A DNA stretch of 64,000 nt from the NCBI RefSeq assembly GCF_002276045.1, contig NZ_NQMR01000003.1:1-64000 (forward strand), written 5' to 3'. The notes below the pieces were generated by a model that did no database searches, was not told the origin of the DNA, and worked only from the letters and a program-made list of their open reading frames with translations. The number at the start of each line of letters is the position of its first letter. The first letter of the stretch is position 1. Positions 56,116-64,000 of the stretch are shown here, piece by piece. Position numbers and translations under genes: made by a program. The stretch comes from Pseudoalteromonas sp. NBT06-2 (GTDB taxonomy: Bacteria; Pseudomonadota; Gammaproteobacteria; Enterobacterales; Alteromonadaceae).

Positions 56116-58449
56116 TTAAAATGTGCCGCGTAAGCCAAAAATAATTGAGCGACCAGCTAATGGCGTTAGATCTTTTAAGAAAGAGGTATGCACTTGGGCA
56201 TATTCATCAGTTAAATTATTAATTTTAAGGTAAGCAGCTAAATCATACTGCGCTTTGTTGAAGTGGTAATTAATGTTGCCATCAACCATAACATAGCTAT
56301 CTGTGGCACTTTCAAGTTCAGCTGTATGAGTTTGTTCAAAATAATGACTTACAAATAAATCTGCTGAGATAGATTCTCCCTGATAGCTAAACTCTGTAGC
56401 AATACGTGCAGGAGGTGTGCGTGGTAACTGTGAACCAGAATCTAAACTTGCACGAATGATATCCCCTTGAACTCGCCACGAAAAGGTGTCTGTGACTTGC
56501 CATACAGCTTGCGCTTCGAAACCATGTAAAGTGACATCTTTCGCTGTAAAGGTATATAAAGGTAAAGTATGTGATTCTTCTTCTTCATGATCACCATGAT
56601 CATGTCCACTGTGATCATGTCCATCACCCGCGGAAAAACCTGTTGCTTGTTCGTAATAATAATCATCTATTTGATTATAAAATGCATTTAAAATAAAACC
56701 AAAGTCACCTTTAAATTTACGTAAACTTAAATCAATATTAGTTGCGGTTTCCATTACAATATCTTGTTCAGTTAAACCAAAATACGGTTCATCATCATGC
56801 AATGCAAATAAAGCCCCTACTTCATAAGAACGCGTGCCAATATGAGGACCAAATGATAATAGCTCAGATGCAGATGGTGCTCTTTGGGAGTGGGATAAAG
56901 ACAAGCCCATGTTATAACCATCGGTAAAGTCCCAAACTAAGCCAGCAGATAAACTCATTGGTGTAAATCTATGATCTACTTCAAAGTTTCTAGTATAACC
57001 TGCACTTTCATGTTCATTATCATGTGCTGAAAATAATTCAATTTCTGGTAAACGTACTTTTCCTGCTGTAATTTCTGTTTGCTCTATACGCGCACCTAAT
57101 TGAAATAACACATCTGAAAAATGACGTTCTTCCATCCAAGCAAATGCTATCGATTCTGATTTGGATGGAGGTGTAAACGCTTCAGCTCCGATAGCAGTAA
57201 AATCACTTTGCTTATAATGAAAACTAAAACCACCACGCCATTCAAAAATATCTTGATGTAATACTTCAAAGCGCGCTTCTAAAGATTCACTATCAAAAGT
57301 AGTACCTATCACTCCTAATTCAACTTCACTATGTTGATAATCTGTATAAGAAAATTTAGTATTCAGTGACTTTATCAATGCGTTATCAAAATTAAGTTCA
57401 CTCAAAACTTGCCAACGGTTTTGATCTAAATCGGCAAAAACTTGTACATTCTCATCACCATGGCTATGACCTGGAATTCCATATTCCTGTGCTAGATTTT
57501 GATAAGAAAAACCGACATAACCATTATTAAGTAAATAACTACTACCTAGTGTAAACCCGCTTGATTGGGCTGCTGAATTATCTACTTCATTTACACCATT
57601 TTTTTCTGGTATTTGATAGTTTTCACTCTCTCGATAAAAGCCATCAGCATGCACAGCAACATTATCAATGCCGCTGGTAAAAGATCCTGACACAAGCTGC
57701 TGTTCATTATTACTATTATATTCTGCTAACCATTCACCTTTGATATCTGTACTAGTAGGAATTCGTTCATCAACAATATTTACTACACCACCAATCGCAC
57801 CACTTCCATAAAACAGTGTTGCTGGTCCACGAAGCACCTCTATGCGTTCACTTGTTACTGTTTCAGTTGAAACCGCATGATCTGGACCAACACGAGAAGC
57901 ATCACCAGCATCTAAACCATTCTGAGTAACTAAAACTCTTGGCCCATCAAGTCCACGAATAATAGGCGTTCCAGCAACACCACCATGAAAATTACTATGT
58001 ACACCCACTTCTTTACTTAAAGTATCACCCAAAGTATTAGCTTGACGCATACGTAAATTTTCACCATGTAACACAGTAATAGGTAATGCTGATTCAATAT
58101 TAGAGCTATGAAAAGGTGTGGCACTCACATCAATAATTTCAATGGCAGACTTATCAAGCAATACGTTAACTTGTGCTGTCTTATTATCACTTATATCGAG
58201 TGTTATATTTTTATGAGCAAAGTTATTAGCAACAATATGTAATTCATAACGACCAGGCTTTATTTTTAAATTAAATACACCTTCTTCATCAGTGTGTGTC
58301 AAAGTATTTGTTCCCATCACTTTTACAGTCGCACCAGCAACAACATCTCCATTATTGCCAATGATTTTTCCTTGTACTTGCTCTGCATAAACCTGATTAC
58401 TTGCACTAATAGCAAGTAATGCACTCATAATTAGTGATATTTTTTTCAT
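56116..58449 (-). CDS. TonB-dependent receptor, ZnuD-like, zinc type
   Basis: A 777-residue outer-membrane receptor. Signal peptide (1-22), a carboxypeptidase-regulatory-like domain (about 23-95), then the plug (LGDTLSKEVGVHSNFHGG, IIRGLDGPRVLVTQNG, VEVLRGPATLFYGSGAIGG). In ZnuD the same stretch reads similarly. The barrel carries a His-rich loop (GDGHDHSGHDHGDHEE, about 640-655) and ends FGLRGTF. Zinc (possibly another divalent metal) is the expected ligand. Two Zur-like palindromes precede it. Confidence 0.88.
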   Translation of the reverse strand: MKKISLIMSALLAISASNQVYAEQVQGKIIGNNGDVVAGATVKVMGTNTLTHTDEEGVFNLKIKPGRYELHIVANNFAHKNITLDISDNKTAQVNVLLDKSAIEIIDVSATPFHSSNIESALPITVLHGENLRMRQANTLGDTLSKEVGVHSNFHGGVAGTPIIRGLDGPRVLVTQNGLDAGDASRVGPDHAVSTETVTSERIEVLRGPATLFYGSGAIGGVVNIVDERIPTSTDIKGEWLAEYNSNNEQQLVSGSFTSGIDNVAVHADGFYRESENYQIPEKNGVNEVDNSAAQSSGFTLGSSYLLNNGYVGFSYQNLAQEYGIPGHSHGDENVQVFADLDQNRWQVLSELNFDNALIKSLNTKFSYTDYQHSEVELGVIGTTFDSESLEARFEVLHQDIFEWRGGFSFHYKQSDFTAIGAEAFTPPSKSESIAFAWMEERHFSDVLFQLGARIEQTEITAGKVRLPEIELFSAHDNEHESAGYTRNFEVDHRFTPMSLSAGLVWDFTDGYNMGLSLSHSQRAPSASELLSFGPHIGTRSYEVGALFALHDDEPYFGLTEQDIVMETATNIDLSLRKFKGDFGFILNAFYNQIDDYYYEQATGFSAGDGHDHSGHDHGDHEEEESHTLPLYTFTAKDVTLHGFEAQAVWQVTDTFSWRVQGDIIRASLDSGSQLPRTPPARIATEFSYQGESISADLFVSHYFEQTHTAELESATDSYVMVDGNINYHFNKAQYDLAAYLKINNLTDEYAQVHTSFLKDLTPLAGRSIIFGLRGTF

Positions 58450-58475
58450 GATGCCTCTTATAAATAAACTTTATT

Positions 58476-58495
58476 AAACGTGATAATATAACACC
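58476..58495 (-). promoter_or_regulatory. Candidate Zur box 1
   Basis: AAACGTGATAATATAACACC, 27-46 bases from the receptor start. It contains ATAATATAACA, identical to the right part of the Zur consensus (GAAATGTTATAATATAACATTTC). Confidence 0.5.
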
Positions 58496-58506
58496 TACTA
58501 GATGAT

Positions 58507-58518
58507 ATGTTATAACAT
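58507..58518. promoter_or_regulatory. Candidate Zur box 2
   Basis: ATGTTATAACAT, a perfect 12-base palindrome 58-69 bases from the receptor start, made of compressed Zur half-sites. Weaker than box 1 because the spacing is shorter than normal. Confidence 0.35.
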
Positions 58519-58834
58519 AATGCACATCAACAGATATTGCATCTTTTTATAAAAATCACCAAAAATAAAAAAAATATTCAACTTCACACAAAGCATATAT
58601 TTAACATACATAACAAGAGTATAAAAAGACCAGAAAATAAATTTTGCTAGCAATGTATGCAGAGTCACGACATTTAGTAACTAGTTACTGCTAAAACTTG
58701 AATAGGTTTATAGGTAAGTATACTATCCATACAAGCCATTAAAAAAATAAAGAAATTTGGATTTTACTCTTTCGTCACTCATTTTAACCAACAACTTTTT
58801 TGCCAATTAATTCGGTTACTTTAAAGGAGCATGT

Positions 58835-59455
58835 ATGAGTATTGAAGTTTGGATTTCATTCTTATTAACATCAATGATGTTGTGTTTCACTCCTGGCCCT
58901 ACGGTTTTTATCGTTATTGGCCAATCTTTAAATCACGGGAAAAAATCGGTAATTCCTTTGATTACGGGTGTGCTTTGTGGTGATATCATTGCAATGAGCA
59001 TATCTTTTGTCGGATTAGGAGCTTTATTGGCAACATCTGCTGTATTATTTAGTGCATTAAAATGGATTGCTGCTGGGTATTTAGTTTATCTTGGATTAAA
59101 AGCATGGTTTACTAAACCTCACACGAAAGAACTTGATACAGCTCAGAAAAAAAGTGGAGAAATATTTAAAGAAGCTTTAATTGTTACAGCCTTAAATCCG
59201 AAAGGTATCATTTTCTTTATAGCTTTCTTTCCATTATTCATGAATACAAATAATGCCGCATTACCGCAAATGCTAATAATGGGCTTATCATTTTTAGCTA
59301 CCTCCGTACTTAGTGCTTCTTTTTATTCATTTTTTTCTGGCTATTTGCGTAGCAAAGTTAACTCAATAAAATTCCAGATAATTTTTGATAAAATTAGTGG
59401 CTCAATGTTAATCGGTTCAGGAGCTGTTACTGCAACATTACAAAAATCAAGTTAA
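58835..59455 (+). CDS. LysE/RhtB-family amino acid exporter
   Basis: A 206-residue inner-membrane protein with six hydrophobic segments. Family motifs are visible: CFTPGPTVFIVIGQSLNHGKK near the N-terminus and ALNPKGIIFFIAFFP in the middle. Exports amino acids such as threonine, homoserine or leucine; the substrate cannot be told. AAAGGAG precedes ATG by 5-6 bases. Confidence 0.93.
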   Translation: MSIEVWISFLLTSMMLCFTPGPTVFIVIGQSLNHGKKSVIPLITGVLCGDIIAMSISFVGLGALLATSAVLFSALKWIAAGYLVYLGLKAWFTKPHTKELDTAQKKSGEIFKEALIVTALNPKGIIFFIAFFPLFMNTNNAALPQMLIMGLSFLATSVLSASFYSFFSGYLRSKVNSIKFQIIFDKISGSMLIGSGAVTATLQKSS

Positions 59456-59562
59456 TCGATGTATGTCTTTTTTTCTTTTGAACTTTTCTATATAAAAGAA
59501 TCGGCCGCAAGCGACCGAGTTTAAAAGAGTCCCAACTGATTTCCGTGAGCTTCTTTTTTATC

Positions 59563-59748
59563 CTATTCAACCAATTGGTTTTGCAAATATTTTCGAATTA
59601 TATCTTCTGTTGCATAGCCAATATTTTGAATTATAATTTTCATCGCTTCACGATAAGGCTCAGAAAAAACTTTACGTCGATACTTAGGTATCCACACAAA
59701 GTGATACATTAATCTGAAGACATGATGTGAATTTTTTTGAAGTTCCAT
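59563..59748 (-). pseudogene. IS200/IS605 TnpA remnant with internal deletion
   Basis: A 61-codon frame. The N-terminus MELQKNSHHVFRLMYHF..IPKYRRKVF is that of Y1-type transposases. After QNIGY the sequence jumps to ATEDIIRKYLQNQL, the C-terminal end of the family. The middle, including the His-hydrophobic-His metal site and probably the catalytic Tyr region, is missing (about 80 residues). In-frame codons to 59832 could be read but are not part of the family. Confidence 0.75.
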
Positions 59749-59856
59749 GTAGTGGATACGCTCTGTAAAACCCCAAGAGATTAAATACCAACATGAGAAT
59801 GACCCCATACCCAATAATATATCTATCGGCACCTTTTCACTCCAAAATCAAGTGAC

Positions 59857-60177
59857 TTATTGAGAACCAAACTGGAACGCTATGGCCATTAAGAATAGAA
59901 ATAGCGCAGGTACAAATAACTTGCTCTTGGTGATCTCTCGTTTTATTCTAGTATTCACTGGGCTAGTGTTTATATTGTCTTTGTCTGGGTAACATAAAGT
60001 TTCAATTGTTAAGTCAAATACAGCGGCTAAAGCTTTGACCGATTCCTGAGAAGCAGTGCCTGACCTCTCAATACTTTAGATTATTCTTAAGCTAACACCG
60101 CAAGCCTCATCCAAATGACTTTGACTCCATACTCTATTCTGTCGTTCTTGCTTTACTCTTTCTGTATTTAGCTGCAT
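59857..60177 (-). pseudogene. XRE-type regulator gene with a nonsense codon
   Basis: Minus-strand reading from ATG 60177 gives QERQNRVWSQSHLDEACGVS, then LRII, stop TAA, then SIERSGTASQESVKALAAVF, ending at 59859 with a membrane helix (LFVPALFLFLMAIAFQFG). The helix-turn-helix of Cro/CI-type proteins is clear. A single CAA to TAA change would explain the stop. The N-terminal piece alone would be non-functional. Confidence 0.7.
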
Positions 60178-60490
60178 ACCCACAACCTCTTCCTTACGTT
60201 GCCTTTTGTTTCACAGCAGCAAGGAAAAGTATTTATGTATACGTCATATATATGACATTACATATGAGAATGATATGTCGCCAATTGAATATAAAATTAG
60301 TTATGAAAATTCTTTAAGAAAAGTGTCCTGATTTAGTTGCGTAGAACATTAGTAACTAAATGATCTATAGATCAACTTCCCGATACTTTCTTTTCATTCG
60401 AGTTATAACACTATAATAAGCCCCTTCATTTGAAGGGGCTTAGGCCGTTCACCTAAGTGAACTGACTGCTCGATTTTAAGTCAAATGACT
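60178..60490. other. Intergenic region left of the right-hand TBDR
   Basis: About 310 bases: the upstream region of the dead XRE gene and the double hairpin of the TBDR gene. No gene. Confidence 0.5.
60417..60442 (-). terminator. Terminator of the right-hand TBDR gene
   Basis: TAAGCCCCTTC, loop ATTT, GAAGGGGCTTA; a perfect 11-base stem. A second hairpin, GTTCAC/GTGAAC (60447-60462), stands between it and the stop codon. Both are within 75 bases of the TBDR stop. Confidence 0.75.
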
Positions 60491-63139
60491 TTAAAATTGG
60501 TAAGTATATTGAACAGAAAATTCAGTCCCTTTTTCTTTACTACGCACCAGTACGTTATCAGCTAATATTTCTTGCTCTTCATTTAACAGATTTTTAAGCT
60601 TAAATTTAATGCTTGAATTAAAATCTGGAAAATAACTGTAGTTCAAGTCAAGTGAATGGAATGGTTGTTCCATCGCATCTTGTTGCCCTTCTATTCCTGG
60701 AATAATAATTCGTTCACCAAATACGTTATAAATTAAAGTTGCAGCATGATTACCATTTGGTGCATCGTAACCTAACTGCATATTGACAACATATTTAGAA
60801 TGACCAGTTAAACGACGTTTTTCATTCGTGATCGCTGCAGAAACACCTGTTTGTTCCACAATCGCTTGTCTATTTAACTCAATCTCAGAATCACTGACAG
60901 TTAAATTACCCGTCATGAAAATATCTTGACCAATACCTTCTAAGAATGAAAAATCTTTCAAAAATTCAAATTCCACACCTGCAACATAACCTGTTTCTGC
61001 ATTGGCAATTCGAATTAATGGTGGGCCATCTTGACCAGGAGATTGCACTGTCTCAATTGGATCTGTCATATCTTTATAGAACACACCAACAGAGAAGTTT
61101 TCACCTGTATCAAAATAGTTTTCATATCTAAAATCGTAATTATTGATAGAGGTTGTACGTAGCCCAGGGGTACCGCCTACAGGATATTCCGTTAGTGGAT
61201 CGATGTAACTCGCTTTAGTAATTTCACGTAAATCTGGACGAATAACTGTTTGACCAAAGCTTAAACGGTATTGCGTTTCAGCATCTTGTAAATAAGTTAA
61301 TGCCAAAGCTGGGTAAAGATCATCATTTTGAAAGGCTAACTCTTGATAATCATCATTAGTCGCATCACTATCAAGTACAACTTGACCTGTATAAGGGTCT
61401 AATGGCACTGATACTTGGCGGAAATCTTCCCAACGCACACCACCACTAACTCTAAATGTATTATCAAAGAAAAAGTCGGCTTCTAAATAATATGCGTCAA
61501 TCTTTTGTGCTGATAAATAATCATCACCATCAACTGTAGTGTCATTTAAAATTGTACGGGTTAAAGCTGCGTCTTGGATAACTTCATTTGATAACACATC
61601 ATTTAACGTATCGCCTTTAAAATCTACATCTTCAAAGGCGCGTGTATTGATATCAAAACGACGGTTGCTCGCTGAACGCTCTTTAGAAATATAATCAGCG
61701 CCTGCTTTTAATTCGATTTCAGTTGATTCTAGCGACAGCGGCAGTGTGAAATTATATCCATAATTCTCAACTTCATCATCTAACTGCTGGAATGTATAAC
61801 GTGCAGCCGTAGTTGAATTTGACAGTGCGGCTTCATTAGATACGTTATAGATCCCATCTAAATTGCTATCAGTCACAATAAAACGCGTATTTATATTGCC
61901 AGGTGCATAACGATTTGAACGCCCAATTGAATATTTCCAATCAAAACCTGCATAGTTTAATTCATCAAAAGTATGCATACCTTTAATTTGATTTACGATT
62001 AACTCTCTTTCTTCATATGACACATCATAAGAACGAATACGACGATTATCTGATTCATTTACATTTTCTGATATACCTGTTTTATCACGTATCGTATCTT
62101 CAGTATCATGTAAAATCATTGAACTTAAATCAACACGATGATTTTTTCGCCACTCGATGCCAAAATTCAGCATGCCAGACCATTTAACCGTATGCTCTGT
62201 TGTTTTAACATCATCATAGCCTTGTATCATCGCAGCACTACTTTCACCTAAAACAAACTGCTCACCTTGGTACTCTTTACCAACAAAGTATTCATTATCA
62301 TAGCTAATTGATGATAAAAAACCGTATCTCCAATCACCAGATTCAGTACTATTACCTAATGTAAAATTCACACTATAATCTGGATTAACATTTACTTTTT
62401 TAGGGTCATAGTTCTTATTTAAATCTATTGCTAATTGGCGACTTTCTTCTGTAGTTAAATCATCTAATGATTTACCTGAATCATAGATTGCTTTTATAGA
62501 AGCTGGTAATTGACGTGTACCATCATCTAAGCCTTGCCAGTCGTCGTCACCACCTTGATATGCTATGCCATCATCAGAGTTATTTGAATTAGTACCTAAT
62601 GAACCACTCATATTAAATACAAAATCATTTGGAATTGTTTTAATACGAATATCAACATTTCCACCACCAAAAGAAGCAGGCATAGACGGCGAAAATGATT
62701 TTTGTACTGATAAACTTTCAATAATATCTGCTGGAAATAAATCCAAAGGTATAACAGAGCGAGTAGGATCAGGACTTGGTACTGCTGCACTATTTAATTG
62801 CGTGCTTGAGTAACGCTCTCCTAAACCACGTACATAAATAAATTTACCATCAACTAATGTTAAACCTGTAACACGACGAAGCGCAGCGGCAGCATCACTA
62901 TCACCACTGCGTGATATTTGCTCTGCTCCCATAATATCGGCTACAAAAGCTTGTTGTTTACGCTCTTCTAATACAGCAGTTGCAGTGCCTTTTAATCGAC
63001 TCGCACTGACAACTACTTCTTCTAATACTGTTTCATCTTGTGATTCGATTACTTCATTTGCAAATGCAGTTCCAGCTAATGAAAATAAAACTGCTGTTGA
63101 TATTGCCGATAAACCGAAGTTAACTGATGTGTTTTTCAT
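60491..63139 (-). CDS. TonB-dependent receptor paired with a beta-helix-like protein
   Basis: An 882-residue outer-membrane receptor: signal peptide (1-28), TonB-box-like LEEVVVSASR, plug with DGKFIYVRGLGERYSSTQLN and IIESLSVQKSFSPSMPASFGGG, barrel ending EFSVQYTYQF. This group, with AFVADIMGAEQISRSGDSDAA after the TonB box, occurs next to secreted parallel-beta-helix-like proteins in marine gammaproteobacteria; here such a gene lies 83 bases upstream. Substrate unknown. Confidence 0.85.
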   Translation of the reverse strand: MKNTSVNFGLSAISTAVLFSLAGTAFANEVIESQDETVLEEVVVSASRLKGTATAVLEERKQQAFVADIMGAEQISRSGDSDAAAALRRVTGLTLVDGKFIYVRGLGERYSSTQLNSAAVPSPDPTRSVIPLDLFPADIIESLSVQKSFSPSMPASFGGGNVDIRIKTIPNDFVFNMSGSLGTNSNNSDDGIAYQGGDDDWQGLDDGTRQLPASIKAIYDSGKSLDDLTTEESRQLAIDLNKNYDPKKVNVNPDYSVNFTLGNSTESGDWRYGFLSSISYDNEYFVGKEYQGEQFVLGESSAAMIQGYDDVKTTEHTVKWSGMLNFGIEWRKNHRVDLSSMILHDTEDTIRDKTGISENVNESDNRRIRSYDVSYEERELIVNQIKGMHTFDELNYAGFDWKYSIGRSNRYAPGNINTRFIVTDSNLDGIYNVSNEAALSNSTTAARYTFQQLDDEVENYGYNFTLPLSLESTEIELKAGADYISKERSASNRRFDINTRAFEDVDFKGDTLNDVLSNEVIQDAALTRTILNDTTVDGDDYLSAQKIDAYYLEADFFFDNTFRVSGGVRWEDFRQVSVPLDPYTGQVVLDSDATNDDYQELAFQNDDLYPALALTYLQDAETQYRLSFGQTVIRPDLREITKASYIDPLTEYPVGGTPGLRTTSINNYDFRYENYFDTGENFSVGVFYKDMTDPIETVQSPGQDGPPLIRIANAETGYVAGVEFEFLKDFSFLEGIGQDIFMTGNLTVSDSEIELNRQAIVEQTGVSAAITNEKRRLTGHSKYVVNMQLGYDAPNGNHAATLIYNVFGERIIIPGIEGQQDAMEQPFHSLDLNYSYFPDFNSSIKFKLKNLLNEEQEILADNVLVRSKEKGTEFSVQYTYQF

Positions 63140-63181
63140 TTTTTGCCTCGACGAAATAAGCTAAATTAATTCACTTTATTA

Positions 63182-63207
63182 ATGCCAAACTATTACTAGC
63201 TTGGCAT
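63182..63207 (-). other. Hairpin between the partner gene and the TBDR gene
   Basis: ATGCCAA, 12-base loop, TTGGCAT in the 83-base gap. It may partly terminate or protect the upstream transcript. Confidence 0.4.
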
Positions 63208-63222
63208 ACTGTGGGATTAGTC

Positions 63223-64000
63223 TTATTCCAGACCGACTGTCCAACCAGCTGTCCAATTATTATCTTGTGATACTGCACCTATATGGTTTGTTGTATCAAA
63301 GAAACCGTCGATTGCTTTCACATCAGTTGCAACTGTTACATCTGTCGTAAAGATACCATTAACGACATTCTCTTGGCTTTGAGCTACTGTATTACCAAGC
63401 ACATTACGCCACCAATCGCTTAAGTTAAAATCAATACCTGATGGGTCTTTAAAGCTTTCAGAACATGCAATCACAGAGCTTACAAACTTAATAGTGCCAT
63501 CTTGTGTATTATTGATAGTTTCACTTTCTGTGAAAGCTGAATCTTTAGGAATACCTTCAAGTTCTAAACACTCCCCCATACCTTCGGCACCCGTTACAAC
63601 TATATTATACATTTGTGCACCAGTACCTTCTCGGAAGTAAATACCTTCACCTTCATCTTCACCTTTGAAGTTATTACCTATAATCGTCACATTCGCAAGT
63701 GTTGGATTTGAACGTGGTGTTTTACCCGGTGCTTTACCATCGTTATCCGCTTCGATACCACGATTTGCATCTGAGTTGTCTGCCGCTTGTTTAACTAATA
63801 CATGCTGTAATTTACCTTGGAAACCATTATCCCAGTCAATACTGTCATCCTGAATGCTTGTTAATACAAGGTATTTTGCTTGTACTGTACCACCAAAGAA
63901 TTCCACACCATCATCAGCATTTTGGTGTACTTGAACATACTCAACCGTCGTGCCAGCACCAATTCCACCAAACGTAATACCATTTAATTCGTTACCAGGT
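63223..64000 (-). CDS. C-terminal part of a right-handed beta-helix-like secreted protein (5' end outside window)
   Basis: The frame is open to the window edge (259 complete codons visible). Strand-turn repeats with Gly/Asn/Asp at turns are seen: GITFGGIGAGTTVEYVQVHQ, NADDGVEFFGGTVQAKYLVL, DDSIDWDNGFQGKLQHVLV and TLANVTIIGNNF. This is the pattern of parallel beta-helices. The start codon, signal peptide and N-terminus are not in the window; a GTG at 63906 is only internal. Upstream partner of the TBDR, probably in one operon. Confidence 0.75.
   Translation of the reverse strand, partial: PGNELNGITFGGIGAGTTVEYVQVHQNADDGVEFFGGTVQAKYLVLTSIQDDSIDWDNGFQGKLQHVLVKQAADNSDANRGIEADNDGKAPGKTPRSNPTLANVTIIGNNFKGEDEGEGIYFREGTGAQMYNIVVTGAEGMGECLELEGIPKDSAFTESETINNTQDGTIKFVSSVIACSESFKDPSGIDFNLSDWWRNVLGNTVAQSQENVVNGIFTTDVTVATDVKAIDGFFDTTNHIGAVSQDNNWTAGWTVGLE

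Larger units (their letters stand above)
58450..58834. other. Divergent promoter region of receptor and exporter genes
   Basis: 385 AT-rich bases. Apart from the two Zur-like sites there is nothing recognisable. Confidence 0.45.

Noticed and set aside
59749..59832. Extended N-terminus of the IS200-like frame
   Set aside because: Hydrophobic residues unlike Y1 transposases, whose usual start is MELQKNSHH.
1..64000. CRISPR array, tRNA, rRNA, riboswitch or replication origin
   Set aside because: I looked for regular short repeats, clover-leaf ends and known aptamer strings and saw none; a covariance-model search would be needed to exclude small RNAs.

Overview
The window looks like the chromosome of an AT-rich marine gammaproteobacterium of the Alteromonadales, most like Colwellia, Thalassotalea or a relative. 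This is inferred from five large TonB-dependent receptors (TBDRs), a laminarin-type glucan locus, a BaeSR-like two-component system and many small AT-rich inserted repeats. I see no rRNA, tRNA or CRISPR array. Most genes lie on the minus strand.

Layout. (1) 261-9867, minus: a beta-glucan utilisation operon, GH16 endoglucanase, TBDR, sugar permease, GH3 exoglucosidase. The GH16 ends in three tandem 'WDCC' modules. (2) 10696-15292, minus: an iron-type uptake operon of two small membrane proteins, a PepSY-TM protein and a TBDR, with a candidate Fur box in front. (3) 15614-26101, minus: a tight six-gene operon of secreted proteins. It encodes an M4 metalloprotease with PKD and GEVED domains, a protein ending in a Hint (hedgehog/intein) domain, three paralogues resembling the core of cholesterol-dependent-cytolysin-like (CDC-like/MACPF) pore formers, and a small GEVED protein. 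This is the best candidate for an undescribed system. (4) 26940-28057: an IS4-type transposase wreck holding two nested miniature elements. (5) 28084-33794: a LytTR response regulator and its LytS-type kinase, an unknown protein, a possible 41-residue membrane peptide, a uracil-DNA-glycosylase-family protein, and a secreted cysteine hydrolase divergent from an AraC regulator. (6) 34061-39709: a miniature element, an orphan 429-residue protein, a frameshifted HExxH lipoprotein gene and the BaeRS-like pair. (7) 40053-47305: three secreted membrane-lipid hydrolases, a PI-PLC-like protein, a neutral ceramidase and a neutral sphingomyelinase. (8) 48036-54329: an Lgt-like gene, a CHASE2/SH3/M48 operon, an AraC gene split by a miniature element, and an ABM-domain gene. 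(9) 54370-60177: an IS66 remnant, a zinc-type TBDR with a His-rich beta-propeller lipoprotein and Zur-like palindromes, a LysE exporter, an IS200 remnant and a dead XRE regulator gene. (10) 60491-64000: a TBDR and a partner protein cut by the window edge.

Taken together, glucan degradation and metal uptake are normal free-living marine functions. The pore-former-like operon and the sphingomyelinase, ceramidase and PI-PLC group are enzymes expected to act on eukaryotic membranes, so contact with animal or protist cells is a reasonable inference. Three families of miniature inverted-repeat elements have shaped the region. For one of them, two interrupted genes can be rejoined in frame by removing the element and one TA.
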